Below the pieces are notes generated by a model that did not search any database, was not told the DNA's origin, and saw only the letters and a list, made by a program, of their open reading frames with translations. From positions 1 to 64,000 of the forward strand of contig CANQRH010000001.1 in assembly GCA_947626225.1 (NCBI GenBank): 64,000 nucleotides of DNA, written 5' to 3'. Below, one piece after another: positions 32,272 through 40,490 of this stretch; position 1 is the stretch's first letter; every line of letters begins with the position of its first letter. The position numbers were made by a program, and so were the translations under genes. This DNA is from Candidatus Gastranaerophilales bacterium (GTDB taxonomy: Bacteria > Cyanobacteriota > Vampirovibrionia > Gastranaerophilales > Gastranaerophilaceae).

Positions 32272-33687
32272 TTATTCACCGAGTTCTATAATGTCTTCGG
32301 TATTTGCGGTTAAATTTTTTCCGATTGCTTTTTCAAGCTCGGCTTTGGCGGAATTATATTGATACAGCGCATTATAATAGCTCAATTGTGCCTGCTGATA
32401 GTTAATCTGCGCATCTTTAAGTTCTGTCGGGCTTGCTTCTCCCACGCGGTATCTGCCGTAAGATAATTCATAGTTTTCTTTTGACTGTTTTACATTCAGC
32501 ATTGCAACCGGCATTTGATTTTTCTTTTCTTCAAGTTTTAAAAATGCGTTTTGTATTTCAAGATAGATTTGGTTTTGTGTATTTTTTGCGTTTGCGATTT
32601 CTTTTTCGTATAAAAATCTTGCTTCTTTTATTTCATTTCTGATAAGCATGCCGTTCACGGTAGGGAAATTTAAATATCCGCCGATATTGTAACCGTGATT
32701 TGAAGTCCATTGTTTACCGCCGAGCTGTAACTGTCCTTCAACCGATAATGTCGGGAAATATGATTTTTTGACAAGTTTAAGAGTTTGTTTTGCGCTTTCT
32801 ACTTTCAATTCGGCTGCTTTAAGTTCCGGACGGGCTTCTCTTGCTATGTCAATTGTTTCGTTAAAAGTAATATTTATAGGCTGATATTTCAGACGTTCCT
32901 GCACATTGTATTTATCAATAAACGGAACTCCCATAACATTGTTTAATCTGGCGATTGCCAAGTTAACCGCATTATCAGCCTGAATGAGCTGAAGTTTTGC
33001 GTTGCTCAGGTTTACCTCGGCTATTGTTACGTCAACTTTCGGGTTCATACCGATTTCATAGAAAGCTTTTGCCTGATTATAAAACATTTCAAACTTATCA
33101 ACGGTATCCTGAGCTACTTTTTTATTTTCGAATGCATAAAGCAGATTGTAGTAAGCATCTTTTGTTTGGTAAATAACATCGTTAATAGTTGCACCGAGAG
33201 TGGCTTTAGAGGTTTCAAAGTCTAAACGTCTTATGGTAGCTTGATTTTGCGTTACTCCGAAGTCATAAAGCATTTGCTGTAAAGTTACCTGCCCCAGAAT
33301 GTAGTAATTAAACGTAAGGTTTCTTCCCAAAGCGTCAGACAATTGCAATTGACGAATTCTTGTATAACCTGTCTGCCAGCTCACTTGAGGGAAGTAATTT
33401 GACCAGACCTGTTTTATTCTTGAATCTGAAGCCAAAATATCGTGGAATGCCGAATTAATCTGCGGATTATTTCCGAGAGCAAGCTCAATACACATATCAA
33501 GCGTCATATCAATGTTTTTTTCGACGGAACCTTCAATGATAAAATCCGTGCGGTCTTTAGCTTCGGGGAGAACTTCATTGGCTTTCGGGTATTCTTTTTC
33601 ATTAACCGTATTGCCTATGTCCTGTGAAATTGCGCTTAATCCGTTGAGCGATAATATTAAACTAATTATTATAAATTTTTTCAGCAT
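32272..33687 (-). CDS. TolC-family outer membrane efflux protein
   Basis: 471 residues. A signal peptide (ends about LSAISQ) is followed by two repeated OEP halves made of long helices (MCIELALGNNPQINSAFHDILASDSRIKQ..., ELKAAELKVESAKQTLKLVKKSYFP) with beta strands between them. It forms the trimeric outer-membrane channel of the pump encoded upstream. Its start directly follows the RND gene stop. It is the last gene of the adaptor-RND-TolC operon. Confidence 0.93.
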   Translation of the reverse strand: MLKKFIIISLILSLNGLSAISQDIGNTVNEKEYPKANEVLPEAKDRTDFIIEGSVEKNIDMTLDMCIELALGNNPQINSAFHDILASDSRIKQVWSNYFPQVSWQTGYTRIRQLQLSDALGRNLTFNYYILGQVTLQQMLYDFGVTQNQATIRRLDFETSKATLGATINDVIYQTKDAYYNLLYAFENKKVAQDTVDKFEMFYNQAKAFYEIGMNPKVDVTIAEVNLSNAKLQLIQADNAVNLAIARLNNVMGVPFIDKYNVQERLKYQPINITFNETIDIAREARPELKAAELKVESAKQTLKLVKKSYFPTLSVEGQLQLGGKQWTSNHGYNIGGYLNFPTVNGMLIRNEIKEARFLYEKEIANAKNTQNQIYLEIQNAFLKLEEKKNQMPVAMLNVKQSKENYELSYGRYRVGEASPTELKDAQINYQQAQLSYYNALYQYNSAKAELEKAIGKNLTANTEDIIELGE

Positions 33688-36600
33688 TTAGTTATCCTTT
33701 TTTTTGAAGCGTTTAGCTTTTTGTGCGGAGAAGATTTTAAACTGTTCGACGATTACAAAGAAAGCCGGAACAAGGAAAGTTCCGATAAACGCAACGGCCA
33801 TCATGCCTCCGAACACTGTCATACCGACGGAATTACGGCTTGCTGCACCCGCACCTTTTGCAAATACAAGAGGAAGCAGGCCGAGAATAAACGCAATATT
33901 TGTCATCATAACGGCTCTGAACCTCAATTTCGCTGCCTGTATAGCGGCATCTTTAATTCCCATACCGCCTTCGTGCGCGTCTTTTGCAAATTCAATAATC
34001 AAAATAGCCTGTTTTGTTGACAAACCGATTAACATAACAAGACCGATTTGTGAATACAAATCAAGCGAGTATCCTGAGATATACTGGAAGAACAATGCTC
34101 CCACAAGAGCAACAGGTGAAATTAAAAGTACGGCAATCGGAAGCATCCAGCTTTCGTAAAGACCGACCAAAAACAGGTAAATAAATACGAGTGACATTGC
34201 AAGTATCGGACCTATTTGACCGCTTGATTCTTTTTCCTGTAAGGAACTTCCTGACCATGCGTAGCCCATGTCCTTTGGAAGCACGCGATCCGATATGCTT
34301 TCCATGGTTTTAATGGCATCACCCGAGCTTACTCCTGCGCGGGATTGACCGTTAATTGTGATTGCAGGGTACATGTTAAACCTTGTGAGACTGTAAGGTC
34401 CTACGATATTGCTTATTGTTACGACTGCCGACAGAGGCACCATACTTCCCTGCCTGTTTTTAACGTATATTTTATCAATATCGGACGGTTTTTCTCTGTA
34501 CTCGGAATCCGCCTGCAAGTAAACACGATAGACACGTCCGTATTTATTAAAGTCGTTTACGTAAGATTTACCGAAATAGCCTGATAATGCGCTGTAAATT
34601 TCGGAAATATCAACTCCTTGCGCCAGAGCTTTAGCTTCGTCAACTTTTATCAATAACTGCGGAAGGTTTGCGGTAAAAGATGTGTAAACGAGTTGGAAAG
34701 CGGAATCCTTATTTGCTTCCGCAATAAGTTTCATAGCTTCATCATAGAGTTCCTGCGGAGATCTGTCGGCTTTGTCAAGAAGCTGGTATTCAAAACCGCC
34801 GAACATACCCAGACCTGAAATTGAAGGCGGAGAGAAAGCCGCAATTGTAGCAGACGGATAATTAGCAAATTCTGTTTGAACTTTTTTCAAAATTGTCTGC
34901 ATGGATAACGCTTTACTTTTACGTTTAGACCAGTCGGCGAGTTCTGCGACAATCAGGGCGGTATTTTCACCAGAATAGCCTACGAGTGTAATCGTATTTT
35001 CCACGCCGTCTATATTTAAAATTCTTTCTTCGACTTCAGTTGCGACAATATTTGTTCTTGATGCCGATGAACCTTCGGGGAGCTGAATTTGGGCAAAAAC
35101 GGCGCCTTTATCTTCTGTCGGCAGAAATCCTTTCGGGACGAGCCAGAACATAAGCATAATAAACAAGATTATTAATGCGTAAACCGACATGGTTAATTTA
35201 GGTGCATTAATAAAGATATTTACGCCTTCGAGGTATTTATCTCTTATTTTATTAAACCAATCATCAAATTTTCGGATAAATTCAAAATCTGCTTTTTCTT
35301 CACCGCTTTTCAAAATCATGGCGCACAGTGCGGGTGCAAGAGTAAGTGCAACAAGTGTGGACAGACCGATTGAAGATGCTATACACAGTGCAAACTGTCT
35401 GAACATTTGTCCGGTAATCCCCGACATAAACGAAACGGGGACAAACACTGCCATCAAAACGAGTGATGTTGCAAGTACGGCGCTGAAAACTTCATCCATA
35501 GTAATTTCCGTTGCATCAAGCGGTGTTTTACCTTCCTGAATGTGTCTTTGCGTGTTTTCAAGAACAACTATGGCATCGTCAACAACCAAACCTACTGCAA
35601 GAACAAGTCCGAACAGTATTAAAAGGTTAATGGAGAAGCCGAAAAGGTTCATAAATATAAATACGCCGATTAAAGATACCGGAATTGCCGCAAACGGAAT
35701 AAGTGCGGCGCGTCCGCTGCCCAAGAACAGGTAAGTAACCATTCCCACAAGCAGGATTGCTAGTCCTATAGCGTTGATAACTTCTTTTATTGATTCTCTT
35801 ACAAACAGAGTTTCATCACGCTGAATTTTATATTCAATTCCGGGCGGAAACCCTTTGCTCAATTCTTTCATTTTTTGGCTTACTTTGTTGGAAAGGTCGA
35901 TAGCGTTAGCTTCGGGGAGCTGGCTGACCGAGATAACCGCCGAATCCCTTCCGCCGATACGTGAGAAGTAAGAATAATTTTCCGCGCCGAGTTCGACTCT
36001 TGCGATGTCTTTAAGTCGAATTTGTGAGCCGTCAGGTTTTGAACGGATAATTATGTCTTCAAATTCGGTTGTATCTTTAAGACGACCTTTTGTTCTCATT
36101 GTAAGCTTAATCATCTGCTTGTTTTTCATCGGTTCAACACCGAGATCGCCCGCCGGCACCTGAGTATTTTGAGCTTGGATTGCGGCATTGACTTCGGAGA
36201 CGGAAACTCCGAGGTTTGCCATTTTCACCGCATCAAGCCAAATTCTCATTGAATAATCCGATGAACCGAACACCATAACCTGACCGATACCCTTTATACG
36301 GGCAAGTTCGTCTTTAATATAAATTGATGCGTAGTTTGCGATATACAAAGAATCGTAGGTATGTGTCGGAGAATTTACCGAAATCATCATCAATCCGGGG
36401 CCGCCGGTTGATTTTTTAACTGTCAGGCCGTATCGTTTAACTTCTTCGGGCAGACGGGGGGTAACAAGCTGTAATTGGTTTTGCACGTTAACAACCGCCA
36501 TATCGGGATCGGAGCCGATTGCAAAGTAAAGTGTCAGCTTATAAGAGCCGTTTTGAGAGGTAGAAGACATATAAATCATATCTTCAACCCCGTTGAGCTG

Positions 36601-36816
36601 AGCTTCGACCGGAGCCGCAATTGTATCTTCAATAACATCGGAGCTTGCTCCGGCATAAGTTGCCGAAACTATTACCTGCGGCGGAGTAATTGAGGGATAT
36701 TCTTCCAGAGGAAGGGTGCTAATCATTAATATACCCGCAAGCATAATTGCAAGCGAGATTACTATCGCCAGTTTGGGGCGTTTTATAAATAGATTTCCCG
36801 AATTGTTATTTGACAT
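33688..36816 (-). CDS. RND efflux transporter (HAE1/AcrB-type)
   Basis: 1042 residues, full length, with twelve membrane helices and two large periplasmic loops. The intramembrane proton relay is seen in GLVLAVGLVVDDAIVVLENTQR (paired aspartates), and the second half has GLVMLIGLSTKQAILIIEFAKD. N-terminal IKRPKLAIVISLAIMLAGI is typical. It expels hydrophobic compounds such as bile salts or drugs using the proton gradient. It sits between the adaptor and the TolC gene. Substrates cannot be read from sequence. Confidence 0.96.
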   Translation of the reverse strand: MSNNNSGNLFIKRPKLAIVISLAIMLAGILMISTLPLEEYPSITPPQVIVSATYAGASSDVIEDTIAAPVEAQLNGVEDMIYMSSTSQNGSYKLTLYFAIGSDPDMAVVNVQNQLQLVTPRLPEEVKRYGLTVKKSTGGPGLMMISVNSPTHTYDSLYIANYASIYIKDELARIKGIGQVMVFGSSDYSMRIWLDAVKMANLGVSVSEVNAAIQAQNTQVPAGDLGVEPMKNKQMIKLTMRTKGRLKDTTEFEDIIIRSKPDGSQIRLKDIARVELGAENYSYFSRIGGRDSAVISVSQLPEANAIDLSNKVSQKMKELSKGFPPGIEYKIQRDETLFVRESIKEVINAIGLAILLVGMVTYLFLGSGRAALIPFAAIPVSLIGVFIFMNLFGFSINLLILFGLVLAVGLVVDDAIVVLENTQRHIQEGKTPLDATEITMDEVFSAVLATSLVLMAVFVPVSFMSGITGQMFRQFALCIASSIGLSTLVALTLAPALCAMILKSGEEKADFEFIRKFDDWFNKIRDKYLEGVNIFINAPKLTMSVYALIILFIMLMFWLVPKGFLPTEDKGAVFAQIQLPEGSSASRTNIVATEVEERILNIDGVENTITLVGYSGENTALIVAELADWSKRKSKALSMQTILKKVQTEFANYPSATIAAFSPPSISGLGMFGGFEYQLLDKADRSPQELYDEAMKLIAEANKDSAFQLVYTSFTANLPQLLIKVDEAKALAQGVDISEIYSALSGYFGKSYVNDFNKYGRVYRVYLQADSEYREKPSDIDKIYVKNRQGSMVPLSAVVTISNIVGPYSLTRFNMYPAITINGQSRAGVSSGDAIKTMESISDRVLPKDMGYAWSGSSLQEKESSGQIGPILAMSLVFIYLFLVGLYESWMLPIAVLLISPVALVGALFFQYISGYSLDLYSQIGLVMLIGLSTKQAILIIEFAKDAHEGGMGIKDAAIQAAKLRFRAVMMTNIAFILGLLPLVFAKGAGAASRNSVGMTVFGGMMAVAFIGTFLVPAFFVIVEQFKIFSAQKAKRFKKKDN

Positions 36817-36825
36817 GATATCCCT

Positions 36826-38010
36826 TTATTTGTTTTCTTTTTTACCTTTATTTTCGGTAACCTGTTGTGTTTTAATTTTTTGAATTTCTTCTGCCGAAAC
36901 GATTGTTACGGGTTTACCCGGAGTAACTTTTTGGAGTCCCTCGGTTACAATTCTGTCACCTTTTTGAAGTCCTTCGGTTACAATCCAACGGTCGCCTGAC
37001 TGTTCGCCTGTTTTAATATAAACAAGCTGAGGCAGGTTTTGTTCATCAATTTTGTAAACATATTTGCCCGCCTGATTTTCAAGAACAGCGGTAACAGGCA
37101 CTACGGGAACATTTGAAGGTCTGTTAGCGTACAATTTTATTGTAACAAATTCCCCGTGAATAAGTTCGTTATTGGGGTTTTCAAATGTTGCACGCATAGT
37201 TACGGTACCTGTGGATACATCGACTTTGTTGTCTTGAAAATCCTGAACACCGTCAAATTCATATTTTTTACCGCCCGAGAGAATCAATTCGACTTTTCTG
37301 TCTTTGTTTGCTTCACCGTCCGAGTTTGCAAGAAGTTGGAAATCGTTGGAATCTAACGGGAAAGTGACATAAATCGGGTTTGTACTGTTAATTGTTGTCA
37401 AAGCTCCGGTTGAGGGAGACACATAGTTTCCGACGGTAACGTTAATTATACCGACTTTCCCGTTGACGGGTGATTTCACGCTGGTATAGCCCAGATTTCT
37501 GTTTGCATCGCTGTATTGGGCTTGAGCGGAAGCAAGCTGAGCTTTGAGAGCATCTCTGTTTGATAACATTTGGTCATACTGTGCTTTAGCGATATAGTCT
37601 TTTTTTACAAGTTCTCTTGCGCGTGCAAGCTGTTTTTCCGCATAAGCAAGCTGAGCCGAAAGGTTTTTTACGTTTGCGCCGGCTGATGCCGATGCGTTTG
37701 AATATTCAGTCGGTTCAATTTGAAAAAGAACCTGTCCCTGCTTTACGTTGTCGCCTTCTTTAAAATAACTTTTAAGAAGATATCCCGATATACGAGCCAA
37801 AACATCGACTCTGTAAACGGAAACAACTCTGCCCGGGGCTTCAAAACTTCTTATAATACTTTGTTCGGATACTTCTTCGACTGATACTGTCGGTGCGGGG
37901 CGCATTTTCAGTGCTTTACCCTGCATAATCCCGCCGAACAACGAAAATCCGTATCGAATTAAAATTGCCGCTACAATAACAGACAATATAATTATAATAT
38001 TTTTTTTCAT
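36826..38010 (-). CDS. RND pump periplasmic adaptor (MFP)
   Basis: 394 residues. One N-terminal membrane anchor is followed by a lipoyl half-motif (ARISGYLLKSYFKEGDNVKQGQVLFQIE), a helical hairpin (about 95-165), the second lipoyl half (YTSVKSPVNGKVGIINVTVGNYV), and beta-barrel and membrane-proximal domains. The tail is Lys-rich. It bridges the RND pump and TolC in the periplasm. It is the first gene of the operon, behind a strong promoter with a perfect palindrome at the start point. GGGAGAG lies before ATG. Confidence 0.94.
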   Translation of the reverse strand: MKKNIIIILSVIVAAILIRYGFSLFGGIMQGKALKMRPAPTVSVEEVSEQSIIRSFEAPGRVVSVYRVDVLARISGYLLKSYFKEGDNVKQGQVLFQIEPTEYSNASASAGANVKNLSAQLAYAEKQLARARELVKKDYIAKAQYDQMLSNRDALKAQLASAQAQYSDANRNLGYTSVKSPVNGKVGIINVTVGNYVSPSTGALTTINSTNPIYVTFPLDSNDFQLLANSDGEANKDRKVELILSGGKKYEFDGVQDFQDNKVDVSTGTVTMRATFENPNNELIHGEFVTIKLYANRPSNVPVVPVTAVLENQAGKYVYKIDEQNLPQLVYIKTGEQSGDRWIVTEGLQKGDRIVTEGLQKVTPGKPVTIVSAEEIQKIKTQQVTENKGKKENK

Positions 38011-38022
38011 TTACTCTCCCTG

Positions 38023-38038
38023 TGTTGTTTTTACAACA
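38023..38038. promoter_or_regulatory. Candidate operator of the RND operon
   Basis: A perfect inverted repeat, TGTTGT-TTTT-ACAACA, directly adjoins the -10 box and covers the predicted start point (about 38032). A repressor bound here would block the pump operon. No regulator gene is adjacent, so the regulator would act from elsewhere. Confidence 0.5.
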
Positions 38039-38067
38039 ATTGTATTATTAAGGAAAATCTATGTCAA
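38039..38067 (-). promoter_or_regulatory. Promoter of the RND efflux operon
   Basis: Minus strand TTGACA (38062-38067), 17-base spacer, TACAAT (38039-38044). It is near consensus, which fits a repressor-controlled operon. Confidence 0.75.
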
Positions 38068-38158
38068 TAGTGAATGGTTTAGTTCTTGCCCGAATGTAAT
38101 ATCAGGAAATTTATGCCGATATACTTTAAAAATAATAATAATTATTTTTATTGTAATC

Positions 38159-38187
38159 TTGACAAATTCCCGAAAATAGCGTATAAT
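38159..38187 (+). promoter_or_regulatory. Consensus promoter of the first pilin gene
   Basis: TTGACA (38159-38164), 17-base spacer, TATAAT (38182-38187). Both hexamers match consensus fully, so expression should be high. Confidence 0.8.
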
Positions 38188-38222
38188 TAATAATGTTATC
38201 AAACAAGAAAGGGTATGAGATT

Positions 38223-38969
38223 ATGAAAAAATTTAGCGCATTCACACTTGCGGAAGTGTTGATTACTTTGGGTATCATTGGGGTAGTTGCCGCAATGACT
38301 ATGCCGACATTGATTAACCAAACAAACGGTGCTCAATATCGTGCTGCATTCAAAAAAGAATTGTCAGTAATTTCACAGGCAGTTACACTTAACGTTGCTT
38401 TGGAAGACTTTGACTTTGCGGATTTGACAACAAGTGACACCACCGGAATGGGTACTTTAACCACAATGCTTAAAAACAGAACAAATGTTGTCAGAGTTGC
38501 AACAAAAGATGATATTGGCTCGGATTATGTACCGCAGGCAGCGCCAGCAACAAATGTAAGCTATGACAATGCTGCACGAACTAATAATGGTAACAATGCA
38601 CCACAATTGGCAATTGATGGTTGGGATACAGCCTTAATGTTTAACGACGGTTCTATGTTTATGTATAAGGCAGCTGATGTAACCGGATGTACAGCAGCGG
38701 AAAACGGAACAGGAACAGCAAAAGTTTGTTACGGTTGGTTTGACGTAAACGGTATGAAAGGACCTAACAAAGAAACCAGATGTGATTCTACTACAACTAA
38801 TGACACATGTACGGTAAAAATCCCGACGGATATTTTCCCGGTTAAGTTCTTTGATCAGACAATCCTTCCCGCATCAAATGCAGGCAGAGCCGTATTATAT
38901 GACAACGGTAACACCGCTACCCGAGCAGACGGTGCAGGTACAGGTGCCGGTGCAGGTGTAGGTGGTTAA
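38223..38969 (+). CDS. Type IV pilin-like/pseudopilin protein, plus-strand copy
   Basis: 248 residues. The class III prepilin signal MKKFSA|FTLAEVLITLGIIGV has Phe+1 and Glu+5, followed by the hydrophobic assembly helix. The rest is globular with two cysteine pairs and the motif DVNGMKGPNKET. The C-terminus is Gly/Ala-rich. I chose ATG 38223 because the inverted paralogue starts at the same residue; the frame also opens at 38193. AAAGGG lies upstream. The first 190 bases are almost identical to the paralogue at 39907, while the middle diverges. It could be a fibre subunit or an adhesin-like minor pilin. Confidence 0.82.
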   Translation: MKKFSAFTLAEVLITLGIIGVVAAMTMPTLINQTNGAQYRAAFKKELSVISQAVTLNVALEDFDFADLTTSDTTGMGTLTTMLKNRTNVVRVATKDDIGSDYVPQAAPATNVSYDNAARTNNGNNAPQLAIDGWDTALMFNDGSMFMYKAADVTGCTAAENGTGTAKVCYGWFDVNGMKGPNKETRCDSTTTNDTCTVKIPTDIFPVKFFDQTILPASNAGRAVLYDNGNTATRADGAGTGAGAGVGG

Positions 38970-38985
38970 TAAGTCAAAGATAAAT

Positions 38986-39017
38986 AAAAAAACGGCGGTT
39001 ATATCCGCCGTTTTTTT
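38986..39017 (+). terminator. Terminator of the first pilin gene
   Basis: CGGCGG / CCGCCG stem with flanking A- and T-runs around TTATAT. Confidence 0.85.
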
Positions 39018-39093
39018 ATGCACAGGGGGAGAGTGACTTCGCCACACACATATGATATAAAAAGTTTCGCGAATATTTACACAGAGGGGAAAA

Positions 39094-39123
39094 TAAAAAA
39101 ACCGGTGAAGATATCTTCACCGG
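39094..39123 (-). terminator. Terminator of the second pilin gene
   Basis: A perfect palindrome at 39102-39123 (arms CCGGTGAAGAT / ATCTTCACCGG) is followed on the minus strand by seven T. Confidence 0.8.
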
Positions 39124-39190
39124 AAAAACATTTTTTTGTGTTATCAAACAAGAACCTATCAAGGTTAATTGTTTTTCTTTTATTTAAAAA

Positions 39191-39907
39191 TTAATCACTA
39201 CTACTGTCAGCCCTTGTTGCAGTGTTGCCGTTGTCATATAACACTGCTCTGCCTGCTCCTGAGTTCGGTAGGATTGTCTGGTCATAGAATTTAACCGGGA
39301 ATATATCGGTAGGGATTTTTACCGAACAATTACCGTCATCAGTTCCGGTTTTAGGATCACATTTAGTTTCTTTGTTAGGACCTTTCATACCGTTTACGTC
39401 AAACCAGCCTGAACATTTAGTTCCTGTTTCGGAACATGCCTTAACCTTAGTATCATCAAATATAAACATAGAACCGTCATTAAATAATATTGCTTTAGTA
39501 CCCATACCTGTAGGATCGCTGTCAGTAACAGTGCTTCCAATAGCTACATCATTAGTTTCAGGTGCTTGTTTTCTGTCATCACCGGCAAAAATAGGTTTAT
39601 AGCCTTCACCTTTTATAGTCGATACATCTGCTACTCTGACAACATTAGCTCTGTTTTGAAGCAATTTTGATAATGTACCTACACCACTATTATCATCTCC
39701 AGTCAAATCCGAAAAATCAAAGTCTTCCAAAGCAACGTTAAGCGTAACTGCCTGTGAAATTACTGACAATTCTTTTTTGAATGCAGCACGATATTGAGCA
39801 CCGTTTGTTTGGTTAATCAATGTCGGCATAGTCATTGCGGCAACTACCCCGATAATACCTAAAGTAATCAACACTTCCGCAAGTGTGAATGCACTAAATT
39901 TTTTCAT
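39191..39907 (-). CDS. Type IV pilin-like/pseudopilin protein, minus-strand copy
   Basis: 238 residues with the same prepilin signal and assembly helix as the 38223 copy. A different middle region is followed by a shared end (WFDVNGMKGPNKET, CSVKIPTDIFPVKF, GRAVLYDNGNTATRAD). AAAGGA precedes ATG. It faces the first copy tail to tail, each with its own terminator, and shares its upstream region with a divergent XRE regulator. The near-identical 5' ends in inverted orientation could recombine. Confidence 0.82.
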   Translation of the reverse strand: MKKFSAFTLAEVLITLGIIGVVAAMTMPTLINQTNGAQYRAAFKKELSVISQAVTLNVALEDFDFSDLTGDDNSGVGTLSKLLQNRANVVRVADVSTIKGEGYKPIFAGDDRKQAPETNDVAIGSTVTDSDPTGMGTKAILFNDGSMFIFDDTKVKACSETGTKCSGWFDVNGMKGPNKETKCDPKTGTDDGNCSVKIPTDIFPVKFYDQTILPNSGAGRAVLYDNGNTATRADSSSD

Positions 39908-40030
39908 AGATAATTCCTTTCTTTCTTTTAATACCCTTTTGCATTACGCAAAAAATATAAACTGTACACTTATTTTAAATTATTTTTACGTGATTGTCAA
40001 GTACCTATAAGTAATAATTACTGTATTATT

Positions 40031-40084
40031 GAAAAAATAAGTAACCATATCACTTATTTTGCCTGAAAAAATAGGTTAACATAT
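40031..40084 (+). promoter_or_regulatory. Direct repeats upstream of the XRE regulator gene
   Basis: The block GAAAAAATA-AGTAACCATAT (40031-40050) recurs as GAAAAAATA-GGTTAACATAT (40065-40084), 34 bases apart. The second copy runs up to the start of the regulator gene and covers its likely -10 region, as an autoregulatory operator pair would. Confidence 0.4.
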
Positions 40085-40089
40085 ATAAT

Positions 40090-40410
40090 ATGGATAACAA
40101 AAAACTTTTAGGGAAACGTATAAAACAAATTCGAAAAAGTAAGGGGTACACTCAAGAAACCTTATCCGAACTAATCGGAATTGAAACATCATCGCTCAGC
40201 GGTATTGAATCGGGGCGGTTTTTCCCTTCACTCCATGTTTTGGATAAAATGTCCAATGTTTTGGATATTCGGCTTGTTGAGTTTTTTAACTTTGATTCCG
40301 TTGATATTCCGCCAAACCTCGATTATGCGATTGATGAACTTTTGAAACTGCTTGATGAGAAAAATAAAATTGTTATCTATAAAATAATTAAATCCGCATT
40401 CGCTGTGTAA
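40090..40410 (+). CDS. XRE-family helix-turn-helix regulator
   Basis: 106 residues. The first 65 form a Cro/C1-type HTH (LGKRIKQIRKSKGYTQETLSELIGIETSSLSGIESGRFFPS). The rest is a short helical tail that may dimerise. There is no ribosome site; TATAAT directly abuts ATG, and an alternative TAACAT lies 7 bases before it, so the start point is unclear. It is divergent from the minus-strand pilin gene and may control it. Direct repeats upstream suggest autoregulation. Confidence 0.8.
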   Translation: MDNKKLLGKRIKQIRKSKGYTQETLSELIGIETSSLSGIESGRFFPSLHVLDKMSNVLDIRLVEFFNFDSVDIPPNLDYAIDELLKLLDEKNKIVIYKIIKSAFAV

Positions 40411-40490
40411 TTCTTATATAAATTTGTCGTAATAACGGTTATTTACATCTTTTTTTGTTTATGATACTATCCGAACAAAGAGGAGAAAAA

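Noticed and set aside
33704..34159. 151-codon plus-strand frame inside the RND gene
   Set aside because: Antisense shadow of a clearly conserved pump gene; no ribosome site and no recognisable protein.
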